This document shows, in pieces, positions 42,501-53,678 of a stretch of 64,000 bases of DNA. Within the stretch, counting starts at the first letter, position 1, and each line of letters starts with the position of its first letter. The DNA comes from Aphanomyces cochlioides (lineage: Eukaryota; Oomycota; Saprolegniomycetes; Saprolegniales; Verrucalvaceae): positions 558,001-622,000 of the forward strand of contig JAHQRK010000025.1 of the NCBI GenBank assembly GCA_019828595.1, read 5' to 3'. The notes under the pieces were generated by a model. It did no database searches. It saw only the letters and a program-made list of their open reading frames with translations, and had not been told where the DNA came from. A program made the position numbers and the translations under genes.

Positions 42501-44983
42501 TTCATCTCGTGAATTCAAGTGATTGCGATCTTAAATTTGAACTCCGTGTGCTGATCCGCTCAAGGGATGAAACACCTAATGCTGCATGCGAGTACATTTC
42601 GTTCTCCAAGCCGAATGGTACTATTGGAGCACGTTCTCAACAAAAAATTGAAATTAACTTTCGGGCAAATTTGGCTGGTATTTTTGACTACGATATTGCT
42701 TGCGCTATTGCAACAATTGACATGGACAAATTTTTACCCGAGTCTGAGAGCGTCAAGATGGCTGTAAAGGCCAGCGCTTCATTCCCAACCCTGGTCGTGC
42801 AAGATATACGCTTACAAAATACATCTACTTCAATGGCATGGTCTCAATTCCAAGTGGAACCTATCAACACATTCCTGATGACACCATTGACCAAAGAAGA
42901 GTTAAAGTTGAATGCTGAGAGCAGTCCTGACTTGAGCACACTCACGAAATTTAACTTGCAGTTCACCCCTGCTGTTGTGGGCTCCCCGAGCGAAGACGTG
43001 TGGATCCAACTGTTCAATCCAGGCTCTCTAGTCGTTTCTTTTCGTATTTACTTTCCAAATGAAAGCGATGTCGAGCTTGAACCATGGGCTGATCGAAGCG
43101 AGCCTACAGCCGAAGAGCTCAGACAAAATATTATCATAGATACAAAACTGTTTACCATCACACCCCGATCAGGTTTCTTGTCATTCATCAGGCAAAATTT
43201 TATCTTTCACACTGTAGGAGTACTTGAGCCAAAACAGAGCCTCCTTCTGTGCATGTCATATTCATATGCTTCCATGCAATACAATGGGATACATGACCTA
43301 CCGATTATTCTGAGTGTTGCTCAGGGAAAGAAGCTCGCTCTCGTCTTAAATGGCAAAACACTCTCTGTGTCGACACCACACCTTTTTCTCCCTAATCACA
43401 CGGTTTCGTTGAGTCCAGTCATGTTGGGCGAGAGCATGCGAAAGACTCATGAATTTTCGAAGCCATCACTGCAGCATATCCCAGTATTCAATGCAGGAGA
43501 TCGCCCACTGAAAATTGACGTGGACGATGGAGCCCTGGGGCTTGTCAATGCAAATAATTTCAACTTTCCCATTTTGGATTGCCTGACTCACCATTTCCTC
43601 ATCCCAGCCCACTCTGTTGGATACTTGGACGTTGAATTTTGTCCACTTGAGGATAAAGTTTACACCTCTGAAGTTGTGCTCCTTGCCGAAGGAGTCGATA
43701 CAGATTACCAAGAATCTGCCACAATTGCTATCACTGCTAGAGGCTACCATCCAAAAGCACACTCATTTGATTCAATCCATACGGATACTAAAGGGCCACC
43801 AACAAAGCAACTCATTCAAATTCCGACAATGCACTTAGCAAGTTTAAGCGAGGATGTGATGAGCTTTGGACTCGTCAGTACTCACACAACCAATACTCGC
43901 GTGGTCCTCCTTACAAACACTAGCACAACAGCGACATTATCGTTTGCATGGGATGAATCGAACCCTCTTCTGCAGTCACGTCGACTCCATTTCTCACCTG
44001 TGCAAGGCAAACTAGCCCCATCACAACATGTTATGGTTCGCATCACACTTGCAGCTCAAGATGATTTGCGCGTCATTGATCATGACATTGCGTGCTGGAT
44101 ACGTGTGCTCAGCGACGCAGCTGCACCTTCAACCAATGTGTCAACCACGAAATTGACCAACCCAGCATCGGTCATGTCAACAAATAGCAACACAAAATCT
44201 GGGAACGACTCTTCGGTGTCTGGTCGTCCTTCTGTCATCACTCGGTCGACATTGTCCTCACGGGCACGTTTCAATCGCTCCGACGAAAATACAGCTCCGA
44301 GTCAAGGCTCTCAACCGGCAATGGTGCGCTGTGGTCCCTCAATATGCTGATTATCTTTCATAGAGTAAAGGGAAGAAGGCAATGTGGCGCCTCTCAAGTA
44401 GCTTCAACGATAAGAATGTGAGCACAAGTACTCCACCAAGTCCTGTTTTTTTGCGTGTATTTGGCCATGTTGTTTCCATGGAAGTGTTTCGCAATCAGTG
44501 GAATCCTGAAGCTTTCAAACGCAAGCCTCTTACTCACCCCACTAACGACCTGGTTTTTGTTGATTCTCTCGTATCACTACGTCAAACATGGGCATTTCAG
44601 GATCTCAAAGATGCAAAAGAAAGCCGTCATGTAATTGAAAGTGTCATGGGTCACCTCCTACTCGACGCTTTAAACTCCGGTGCTGTTGTGCAGGTACTTG
44701 GGACGTCACCATTGCCCCTTAATCAGTGTAGGCCATAAACGAAATGCCAGAGACGCCAGAAACATCCCTCTTCGTACAATTTTCAAGTTCAGACAAGAAA
44801 AAGACGCGAAATCTATGTCAGAACGAGGACTTAAAGCGGCTCACATCCACGATACTTGAGAACACTATTTTCAACTTAGTGCAAGAGATCGCCTGTGGGG
44901 ACTTTGACTTGAGCTGTTTACCCAAACAACTTGTATTCAGTCCTTTCATTGACAACAATGCTGAAGTTGGATTTATCGAGTAA
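39541..44983 (+). CDS. CFAP65: CFAP65-like axonemal protein (eight exons)
   Basis: Exons 39541-40048, 40089-40228, 40268-40471, 40513-40757, 40802-41155, 41197-44323, 44364-44693 and 44732-44983 join in frame to 1719 codons plus stop, bridged by seven GT-AG introns of 38-44 nt. The product is a chain of ASH/MSP-like beta-sandwich domains (KLHVKNVSNRTLKLKY, IAFRPVQYEEYDDF, TVKYTPLSPGTF, VQIRFTPSHSRRY). A segment NHTRGKVTCAWR ... VHFDPHETNAYYFAELE ... PPWCVIVHASGHSF matches the signature of CFAP65/CCDC108, a central-pair protein of motile flagella. The C-terminal helix (STILENTIFNLVQEIACGDF) fits as well. Human CFAP65 is about 1.9k residues, so the length is near full. It would serve zoospore motility. 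Frames that look broken at 40050, 40500, 40760 and 41155 are all explained by introns. Confidence 0.8.
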
Positions 44984-45244
44984 ACTATTGATATACTTAT
45001 TAACGTAGGTAGTTGAAATCAAATGTTAAGCAATAATCTTCGACTTGTTCTCGAAAATTACTGTTTGATTGGTTGTCAGCTTTCAGTATGACCTTTTGAT
45101 TATTGAAACAATGTTACGGAACTACCAGTAATTGTGGAACAGAGTGGATTTTTTTAAAGGGAAGAGTGGAAAATATGATTATATCACTTTCATAAGTTAT
45201 ATATTGCTTCTCGCGTCAAATCGTTGGCGTGACTGGCTTACTTT

Positions 45245-47395
45245 TTGCACAGAATGGCCAGGATCTATCACAAATTAACTGAGTTTCACTATTGGCCACA
45301 CACCAAGCAATACTTCGAGAAAAAGTCAGAGGTTGACGCCTACGATAATACAGCGATATGGTTGGTAGAATTCACAGCAGTGCAAAACACAGCAGCAGTC
45401 GTCAACATGACAAGCCCGACCATCGGCGTGGAAGCAATACGGGATGCTTGCATTGCAACCCAAACACGGGCGAAGTATAAAAGCAGTTTGAATGGCATAA
45501 AGAAGTGGATCGAGAATGTTCTATCCCAATCCGAGGCAGACACAGCGAGATTTATAGGCTCTGACGGTGATATCGATTTGGCCGAGTTTACTCCTCATTA
45601 TTTTGAAAGATTCTTGGCGTACAAGCGAACAACTGCTAAGATATCGACTCTTAGCGGATATCGAAGCGCCATCAAAGATCTCTATCGCGTACAACGTATC
45701 GCTCTGCCACCCGAATATGGACCAGACATGACACAATTCTTCTCTGGAATGAAGCGGCTCGAAGCCGAACATGATCAAACGAGCACACCAAAACTGTCGG
45801 GAAAACAACCGCTTACATATTCCTTGTACATTACTCTGTGCAAAAGAACACTTGGTCTCAGCGACGGTGGCTTCGCTCATCTCTTTTTGACGTCCTAATG
45901 GAATTTAATGTGTTGCTCCATGTCAGTCCAAACCCTCCAAACTCAACATCTCGTAGCCAAGGACGACAGTGTTGGTGTTGTGTTTCATAAAACCAAGACG
46001 AATCAGGAAGGCTCCGGGCCGAAGGACCCGCGGCATATGTACGCAAATCCACTCAGCCCATCAACTTGTTGGATAACAGCTCTTGCTATATACCTAGCAT
46101 GCTATCCCCGTCTCCAACCTGGCTCACTGTTTCCCGGTTCTAATCAAAAACTACGATTTGGGAAGGCTTTGGGGGCTGTACTCAAGCAAATGGGGCACAG
46201 TGCCAGTTATGGAACCCATTCAGTGCGCAAGGGTGCCGCTACATTTGTTTGTGGTGGAAGTACGGGTGGTCCGTCGATTGTAAGTGTGTGCCTTCGTTGT
46301 GGGTGGTCGCTTGGCGGGGTTCAGGATCGTTATTTCCGTTACGAATCAGCCGGTGACCAATTTTTGGGTCGCGTTGTGGCAGCTCTACCAATGAATGATG
46401 CTCGATTTGCTCAATTGCCACCACATTTTCACTCCAACTCTGAAAGTATTGTTAAAACCGCAGTCCAGACGATGTTTCCCGGCTTGTACGGCGAGACAAA
46501 CTTGATTGATATCCTTCAACTATGCTTAGCATCACTGGTGCATCATGAAAAGTATTTGAGACAGTTGATGCCATCGAATCATCCACTATTGTCAACATAT
46601 CTCTTCACAAATTCAACTGTGCTAAATAGATTGAAAGATCAACTGGAAAATGGAGACTCCGAGTGGATGCAGCCAAGTGGAATCCCTCCGTACATTGAAT
46701 TGTACAAGAAACTTGACCGACAACAGCGTTCAATTGAGGAACTGCCCGAGCAACTTGAGAAAAAAATCGAGGCTATCCTAGAAATGAAAGGTGTAGCAGC
46801 AGGCAACATCACAAGAGATTTTTTACGCGCTGAAATTCAAGATCTGTTGGCTGCAGTGGGGTTAAACAGCTCGACAACACCAAAGACTAACATTACCTCT
46901 TCCAAGCCGAAACAATGGTATCACATGTGGGGCGGAAAGTTTCATGTCCTCCCAAAGGACTTTGAATTCCCAAGTATCGACCCGCTTGGAGCATGGATGC
47001 TATGGTGGTTTGGTAATGTGACGATGAATTATCCTCCTTACAATGGAATTTCCTCTGTCGATCTTGATACGCCACAGAAAAAGGCAACATTGTCCGAGTG
47101 ATCAATCATGATGCGACATATCATCAATAGAATCGAGTCGAAACTTGGCTCCCCAATGCCAGCGGTGCGCGACGAAGCCCATGCAATTGACTTGTTCAAA
47201 CTTGGCTTCGAAACACTGAAGTTGAAACCATGCAAAAGGAATCGTAGAATGCACCAGATCAAGCTCACAACCGTGTTGCGTCTTGTTCGTGAAGCTGACC
47301 GCGATAACCGTGGGGAATTGTCTTCGCAACAGGGCACAAAACGCAAGAGAACGAAGCAACACAGCGCCAAGTCGTCGCACACATCAGTCGTCTGA
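45245..47395 (+). pseudogene. Crypton tyrosine recombinase with GCR1_C-like tail, two stops
   Basis: One continuous frame of about 717 codons. The N-terminal SAM-like core-binding part (TRAKYKSSLNGIKKWIENV ... STLSGYRSAIKDLYR) precedes the recombinase domain: WNLMCCSMSV, THSVRKGAATF (HxxR) and a tyrosine in VQDRYFRY. The C-terminus, WYHMWGGKFHVLPKDFEFPS ... AWMLWWFGN ... YPPY, is the GCR1_C-type DNA-binding domain typical of Cryptons. In-frame TAA (45896-45898) and TGA (47099-47101) interrupt it. The position I remember as the first catalytic Arg of Cryptons (LMxRS) is Cys here. Cryptons move as circles by tyrosine recombination, so no inverted repeats are expected. Inactive copy. Confidence 0.82.
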
Positions 47396-47589
47396 ATGGA
47401 AAATGATAATTCAGAGAATATCCATATTTCTAACCAATAAAAATGCTTCATTTTGTCGTCTGCAGTTGGAACTTACGTTTTCTCAAGTCAATTGAATATG
47501 ATTACTTTTCGGACAATATCTGAGAATGAATCCTCGGACATACTTGACGTTTGTATTGGACTTAACGGAAACATATTTTGTCCGAACAC
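47396..47589. other. Spacer with repeated CGGACA boxes
   Basis: Contains two CGGACA boxes (near 47511 and 47536) resembling those at the ends of the adjacent candidate element. No gene. Confidence 0.4.
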
Positions 47590-47898
47590 TCGGACAATAT
47601 GCAATATGCTCGGACATACCTCTGGTTTGTAAAGGCACAAGGTGGGTATATTCGTGTTGGCCCCGAGCGCCCGGGAGGCCGTCTGCGCAGCGCGACCGGA
47701 CGAGAGCGCGGATCTAAGCCTCTCGTGTTAACCAAATGATCTTTATTTTATACTCGTCGGGAAAAGCGGCAGGTAGGCCTTTAGGCCGTGCCGCTCCCTG
47801 GCGAGGCCTGTGGAGCAATGAATCATACTTTATCGGAAAATAGTATTTTATCCATTTAAATGCTCTAAGTACGTGTCCGAAGCGTGTCGCATGTCCGA
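47590..47898. mobile_element. Candidate short inverted-repeat element with hairpin module
   Basis: Begins TCGGACA with a second TCGGACA about 20 bp inward; the right end read inward begins TCGGACATGCG with TTCGGACA about 17 bp inward. Boundaries are uncertain because further CGGACA boxes lie outside. It carries hairpin copy 2, about 93 bp from its right end, parallel to the arrangement in 22753-23188 (about 108 bp from that element's right end). Confidence 0.45.
47753..47805 (+). ncRNA. Conserved GC-rich hairpin module, copy 2
   Basis: Outer stem 47753-47761 with 47797-47805 (9 bp including G-U pairs), middle stem 47765-47771 with 47789-47795 (7 bp), inner GGCC/GGCC closing TTTA. Same layout as 23024-23080 with base-pair-preserving substitutions. 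Flanks are also similar (CTTTATTTTA before, GGCCTG and GAG-AATGA after). Confidence 0.6.
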
Positions 47899-48021
47899 GT
47901 CGTGATGGTATGGGAGACCCATGATTCGTCGTTTCGCACTCTCATTGCCGTAGGTGTATCCGGACAACATTCCGGTTGTAGTCATTTGTGATTCACTTCC
48001 AGTTTTCGTGGCAAGGTCACC

Positions 48022-49124
48022 ATGGCATCCGACTCCGTGTCAGCTCTGGCGGTGTACAAGTGGACGCGACGCAAGATCAAGGACTCAAGCAAGATGATCG
48101 AGGCACTTGAAGCTTTTGAAGTTTGTCCTATGGAAAGACCGCTCATCCCCGATATCCGCTTTTGCTTGACGCATTGCGACACAGACTTGCTGGAACAACT
48201 GCGATTTGACAGAAATGGCGTTCTCCTGCTTGCAGTCCTGCTTCGAGTCCTACACATTGTTGTCATGCCAAACCGCGATCGTGTACTCGGTGTTGAAGCC
48301 CTGTGTGTTGTGCTTCACCGTTTGAGCTATCCGACGAAATATTTCAACATGATGACGACATTCGGTCGTTCCAGAGAACAACTTTGCCGAGTTTTTGGCT
48401 TCATGACGGATTTTTTGTAAACAATACTTGGAGTGGCGTGATTTAGTGCAACTTAGATCTATTGAGCAGTCGTCTCGCACTGTATGCAGAGACAATCCAC
48501 TCTGCCGGCTCCACCATGAATAATAATTGGGCTTTCCCCGATGGAACAAAAATCGAAACATGCCGTATAGCTGCAAAAGAAAAACACGGCCCGCGTCGAA
48601 ACTTACAAAGACGCATTTACTCTGGCCATAAACGAAAAAATTGTCTCAACTACCAGGGCTTGACTACGCCAGATGGACTATGTGTGCATTTTTATGGCTC
48701 GCTTGTTGGAAGTCGTCATGACAGCACATTGCTGTTTGCTTGACTATTTTACGAAGAATTCTCATGTGTTTGATGGATATTGTATTTATGGAGACCCCGC
48801 GTATCCCATTTACAAATGGATCGTGTCTGGATACAAAGGCAATGATGTCACTCCCTTGCAAGCCCAATTCAACAAAGCAATGAGCAAAGTACGCATCAGC
48901 GTAGAATGGAATTTCGGTCGAAGGAAATCTCTTTGGGCATTTATAGCATAGAAGATGCAGCAAGAGGTAATGTTAAGCTCGCCAATGTTGCCATATTGTT
49001 GACCAATTGCCATTGTTGTTACAAGCGTGGAAATCAAATATCTGAGTACTTCAATTTGGCAACTCTAGCTTTGCATCGCTACTTACAAAGTCCACAATGT
49101 GAACAAGAATTTGGATTGACGTAA
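48022..49124 (+). pseudogene. PIF/Harbinger DDE transposase, several frameshifts
   Basis: From ATG 48022: RFDRNGVLLLAVLLRVL and FGRSREQLCRVFGFM are typical Harbinger N-terminal helices. The nuclease core is spread over frames: NNNWAFPDGTKIET (first Asp), HKRKNCLNYQGLTTPDGLCVHF, GSLVGSRHDSTLL (second Asp), YGDPAYP and VRISVEWNFG (Glu). It ends near 49124 with SEYFNLATLALHRYL. Frame changes occur near 48415, 48470, 48735 and 48915. Its Myb-like partner follows on the opposite strand. Confidence 0.78.
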
Positions 49125-49144
49125 TCGTGTGATTATCATAACCT

Positions 49145-49550
49145 AATCTACTTTCTTGTGTCTGCTAAAGCTTTGATGAGTGTCATAATCTTTTTACTTT
49201 CAATTTGTGCCAACTTGAGCTGATGTTCTCTTTCAGAAGCTCGCTCACTGATCCGCTCTTCTCAGTCCAACTGTTGTTGTAGTATGCTGGCATCCAGTTT
49301 GGCTCGTTTGAACGATAACTCTTTCTCGCGCCAGTCGGCTTCTCGCTTGGAATCACAATCAATCGCCATTGCAAGGCTCGATTGACGATTGTCGATTTTG
49401 CTGTCGCTGTTTTCGTCTTTGCGGGATCTTTTTCCCAACGACTGCAATGCCATTTCGCGAATATACTTGCCGTCCGATTCGGCCTTTGATTGTTCTTCTT
49501 TGGCTTTGGACGATTTCAAGCTATCGATTGCTTTGTTTTCGTCTAGTAAT
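49145..49550 (-). pseudogene. Harbinger Myb-like partner gene, C-terminal part
   Basis: On the minus strand, KEEQSKAESDGKYIREMALQSLGKRSRKD and a Glu/Arg-rich helix (EADWREKELSFKRAKLDAS) match C-termini of Harbinger Myb-like proteins. A TAG follows ILQQQLD, with similar helical sequence beyond it (HQLKLAQIESKKIMTLIKAL). The N-terminal part lies 3.1 kb away at 52700-53084, separated by an inserted DDE element. Confidence 0.65.
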
Positions 49551-49820
49551 ATCTATTCCCTATCTGTCCTATATATAGGACAGTCTTTTACGTCACCCAC
49601 AATAGTTGATGCACACTTTTAGTACAAATGATTGAAACAGTTTTATTCAGCAGGGAGATGCGGGAATTGGCATGTAATGGCGACTAAAGACACTGCAAAT
49701 GCAACCATGTAAAAGCCATTGGCAAGAATATATGATGGAACCGTGCGTGAAAAGCGAAGGAGTGAATAACATCAAAGACGACTCAAGAGACGACATGAAT
49801 TAAATCATTTATGCAATGTA

Positions 49821-50678
49821 TTAAACTGAGCTAGATACACTAGCTATTGGCTTTCTAGCTGAGTTGGTGAACGTCGTTCTTAGCTCTGAATTCTGAACGC
49901 CTGTTTCTGCTATCAATTCGACGATTGTTGAATTGACAGTGGCTTCTTTTGTATGAATCAGCATGCAGTCTTTTTGTACTCGAACTGGACATGGTAGCTG
50001 AATAACATACTCCGTTTGTGGAGCATCACCATTTTTGTCGCACAATTCCTTGTACTTTTCTTTCAATGCAGCCACCATGAGTATTGATTGACCTTACAGT
50101 GGGAGCTGCCAGCTCTTCTTGGAGGAGGAACTCGGGATCACGTGTTTGTCTTGTCCATTCCCATTTCACCCGCAACACCGACGTATCTTGCTCATCGATC
50201 TGACATGTTACGATAGCACCAGGCGGTGGGGTAAGCACAACGACAACAACAGTCTCGTCTTTGGAATAGTCGAAATATATTGCAACAATTCCTTCCGCCT
50301 TGTGAACTTGAATCGCATTACTCCAAGCTGGAATAGCCGTGAGACAGTCTTGCAAGACATGGACACTACTAGTGTCGTTCTCCACGTCCATTGCAGCTGC
50401 ACTTCTTTTTGTTCCTAGAGTAAATTCATAAGCGAACTCCGATCGATCATACCAGCGTGTGTTTGAAACTTTGATTTCATTGTTGACTCAAAATGGTTTC
50501 GAAAGGCAGGGAAATTGAAGTCGTGGAAAACTTCTGGTGCTAGATTGAAGGCGATTGCAGGCTTGGTGTGGGCTGTGATAGCTTGATCGTCAATGAGCTG
50601 CTCAAGCTTCTTCTGAGCGGCGCAATCCTTGGTCCAACGTGGCATTTGAGAAATGAAATTCTCGCGCCTTTTCTCCAT
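49821..50678 (-). pseudogene. Unknown element-encoded protein
   Basis: Leftward from ATG 50678 (MEKRRENFISQMPRW) the frame runs to about 50424, then changes at a GATCGATC run, continuing SEFAYEFTLGTKRSAAAMD and VVVVVLTPPPGAIVTCQID to about 50097. A 39-nt GT-AG intron (50058-50096) joins AAPT to YKELCDKNGDAPQTEYVIQL, and the frame ends at 49821 (SARKPIASVSSSV). No known domain was recognised. Its place beside the transposase in the same element suggests an accessory role. The single frame change may be real decay or a sequence error. Confidence 0.5.
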
Positions 50679-51313
50679 TTAAGTACGATATATATTCAAA
50701 TTTACTTGAAAAATACATGAAATTATTGAACATTTTTTCGGTTGAAAATACAAATATTTCGAAATATTTTCATGAAGAATCTTAGTAGGATAGGGCCCTA
50801 TAGTGCTACGTTTACAGTCGCTTTTCTTCCGATCCATTTCATTCCATGGTGCGAGGTAGTGGGATGTCACAGACGTAGTCGAGGCTAACACATTTATGTA
50901 AGGTTGAACGTGGTAGCCTCATAACTGATGGTGATATTACAGTTGAAAGATGCCAAATTTTGCTGTTTTGCGAAAATTTCGTGTTTTTGACATTGATTTC
51001 CAGAGTCTGTACATCGAACTGGACAAAATCGCTCGGTGAGCCCATAGATGATATCGTGCAGTTTACACTCACGAAGTTTCGATGTCTAAGTAATTTGTGT
51101 GAGTTAGCTAGAACTCCTCAAGCCAGAGGAAAAGAGCTTGTGAAGAATATTAAAAAAACATTTTGAAATATTTCGAAACATTCATCAATATATTGATTTT
51201 TTTACAATATTTTGAACTCACAAAAATCTTAAATATCATGGCTTGTATTTCGGACCTAATGAGACTATCATGCGCTCAATTAAAGCATTCCTCATTTTCA
51301 CAGCAAACGAAGA

Positions 51314-52195
51314 ATGGACAACGACTGCATTTGGCACATAGCTCAGCCATTACTGACACGCAAATACCCAAACAAAGCTCAAACAGGAAGACGATTCAAG
51401 TCAATGTTTGGTGTATCACCCAGCATTGCCTCCATTCTGTGGAAAGATCTGCAGCCAACACCCTCAGATGCTAAGCCCTGTCACTTGCTATGGGCCCTTC
51501 TGTTTCTCAAAGTTTATGCAACGGAGCACGTCCATGCGGCATTGTGTCAAGTAGACGAGAAGACCTTTCGAAAATGGACATGGATTATGGTAGATGCTCT
51601 TGCATGAATGCAAGTGGTAAGATGTTCGTGGTGATTTTAATTATAATGGTTGTAGATAACCTGGAATCGTCGATTCGATTTGGCTCTACGAGGAGCAAAT
51701 ATCTTGGTATCCTTGGATGGCACCGATTTTGTTATCAATGAACCAACACCATTTGATCGTAAATGGTGGTCTCACAAATTCAACAAGTCCGCACTACGTT
51801 ACGAACTGGGAATTTGTATACGATCAGGTCATATCGTTTGGGTCAACGGAAGTAAACCAGCTGGAGAGTGGTCAGACCTCAAGCTCGCGCGAGAAGCTTA
51901 TGTTATGGCGGTCTTACCAGGTGAAATGACACTTGCCGACAAGGGGTACATGGATCGCGACTTTTTCGTGAATCCAACGTACAACCCAGAATCTGCAAGT
52001 ATACAGAAGAAAATCATGGCTAGGCATGAAACTGCCAATGCAAGACTAAAACAGTTTGGCGTCTTGAAGTGTGTTTATCGACATCGCATCGAGGATCATA
52101 TGATGTGCTTTTTGGCAGTGGCTAATACGGTTCAGGTCTGCATTGAGAATGAATCACCACTGTATTCAGTCGTGAAATTAATCGACCAGCTTTAA
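51314..52195 (+). pseudogene. DDE transposase (IS5/Harbinger-like), one intron, one stop
   Basis: Exon 1 from ATG 51314 (MDNDCIWHIAQPLL ... VDEKTFRKWTWIMVDALA) meets an in-frame TGA at 51605-51607, then MQV. A 39-nt GT-AG intron (51617-51655) joins ITWNRRFDLALRGANILVSL. The core has SLDGTDFVINEP (first Asp), GEMTLADKGYMD (second Asp) and RHETANARLKQFG (Glu), a pattern of DDE_Tnp_4-type proteins widespread in stramenopile genomes. It ends at 52195, tail to tail with a minus-strand frame starting 5 bp later. Confidence 0.72.
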
Positions 52196-52200
52196 TGGAC

Positions 52201-52581
52201 TTAACTATATTTTTCATCTCGACCTGAGGCTATGATACCTGCTTGCAATGTGTATTCGTCTATGCTCGATTCCCGCATCACCCAGCGTGATTCGTCTCGT
52301 CCGCTCGTTCTCGCATTCAATTTGGCCCACTTGTTGCGAAGAAATGGAGAAATGGGGGCTGTGCAGTTGGGACATCGATAAAACTCCACGAACACGAAGG
52401 GACTGGTACTAGGGTCTTTAACACGAACAGTATCATTCCTATGATGAACAATAGGACATAAATGAAGTTGAGATAATCGCAGCACTTTCAGTTGTCGTCC
52501 AATCTTTGGTTGGACCGGAGCACTTGACGTCGACACAACGGTGTATAAGACCCACTTATCGCTACACGTTTGATTGCACAA
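52201..52581 (-). CDS. Hypothetical frame with a CPNC motif, in the DDE element
   Basis: 126 codons; YRCPNCTAPISPFL and two further Cys near the N-terminus might form a zinc site. It lies inside the inserted DDE element, converging on the transposase. No family recognised and it may be a remnant of a larger gene. Coding status uncertain. Confidence 0.35.
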   Translation of the reverse strand: MCNQTCSDKWVLYTVVSTSSAPVQPKIGRQLKVLRLSQLHLCPIVHHRNDTVRVKDPSTSPFVFVEFYRCPNCTAPISPFLRNKWAKLNARTSGRDESRWVMRESSIDEYTLQAGIIASGRDEKYS

Positions 52582-52699
52582 TTGATCAGCAGTCTAATGT
52601 GAGTGCGTTGAGCCTACGTCGTCTAGTGAATCGATCTCTAACATCACGAAGTTGACTGTCCTAGATATAGGACAAGGTGGGTAGGGAATAAAGGTTAAT

Positions 52700-53084
52700 T
52701 CAAATACATTGTCAAGGAGCTGCGTCTTTTCGTCCTCTTCTTCATTGATGCCAGACATTCGTTCGCTTGTCGCATTGTCCGCTTTATGAACTTGGCAGAG
52801 GGAAATGAATCGATTCTGACACTTTTTCCATCAACTTCCCGCCCGAATTTCACTTAAGTCTTCAGCGCATCCGCCAAGACGTTCCAAACATCGGTGATTC
52901 TTCCCGTGCTTGCTGCAAACGGGGCATCGACAATCACTTGTTTCAGTAGAATGACGTCTTCATCATGGGTCCAGTTCCGTCGCTTTGATGGCTCTGTGGT
53001 TGGAGCTTCACTTGACGTGTCGCACATGAACTCGACAAACTTGAATGGCAACGGAATGCTTGCCATACAATTAAGCAAATCCAC
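52700..53084 (-). pseudogene. Harbinger Myb-like partner gene, N-terminal part
   Basis: From ATG 53084: RRNWTHDEDVILLKQVIVDA and ITDVWNVLADALK form a Myb/SANT-like repeat with the characteristic tryptophans. After a stop, the gene is recognisable in another frame (KCQNRFISLCQVHKADNATS, EKTQLLD) down to about 52700, where the inserted DDE element begins. The C-terminal part resumes at 49550. Confidence 0.68.
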
Positions 53085-53678
53085 GGGAAGAAATATTGAA
53101 TATTAGAGGCTTGTCGTTTAGAGGAAAATGTGTGGCAACGGGAATGGAACAGTTTGCGAAATCTGCCTAATACAGCCCAATCATGGGGACCAAGACGGCT
53201 GGAACCGAAGGGATGACAGAGAGACGAAAAGAAATACGAGTTTCAATCGAACGTCGTCTGAAGTGTGCCTGTAATGCAACGCCTAGGAAGAAGCAGTTGA
53301 AGACCGACTTGACCAGATCCAAGTCTCCAGAGAGAACTAGAAATGGCGGTAATGGTGGTCAATCGATGAACCGTAAAGCTTATGATGCGAGTGCAAATTT
53401 GAAAGCTGGCAAGCGAAAGTGCAGCGCCAGGAAACTATGCGAGTTTGCAAGAGCACACCATCTGCACGTGAACCCGAAGGCGAGCCAGCTAGTAGCGTCA
53501 AATACACAGGCCTGAAGTGAAAATGTGGAAGAGAAGCGAGCGCCACCGGAAGCGAGCAAAGACTTTGAGCCTGTGCCATTCAGTGACGAAGGAGGAGGTG
53601 TGATATTTCCACGACTACCTCGGCAATCAAGTTATCAATGCAATCGACGAGGAAGCTACTGACGAAGTTCTTAAAACC
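53085..53678. other. Unassigned; one basic frame of unknown nature
   Basis: A 110-codon plus-strand frame (53183-53515) is Lys/Arg-rich (TERRKEIRVSIERRLKC, PRKKQLKTD) without a recognised family. Possibly a transposon remnant. Confidence 0.35.

Larger units (their letters stand above)
49556..52688. mobile_element. 3.1-kb DDE element with palindromic ends
   Basis: Both ends begin TTCCCTA, followed by a palindrome: CTGTCCTATATATAGGACAG at 49564-49583, and TGTCCTAGATATAGGACA at 52657-52674 (one mismatch). It is flanked by TA at 49554-49555 and 52689-52690. It contains a DDE transposase (51314-52195), a multi-exon gene of unknown function on the minus strand (49821-50678) and a possible Cys-containing frame (52201-52581). 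It sits inside a Harbinger Myb-like gene. Confidence 0.75.

Noticed and set aside
47895..53220. Terminal inverted repeats of the outer Harbinger element (ATGATT/AATCAT pair near 47930 and 53185)
   Set aside because: The match is short and needs a gap; no target duplication, so boundaries were not called.
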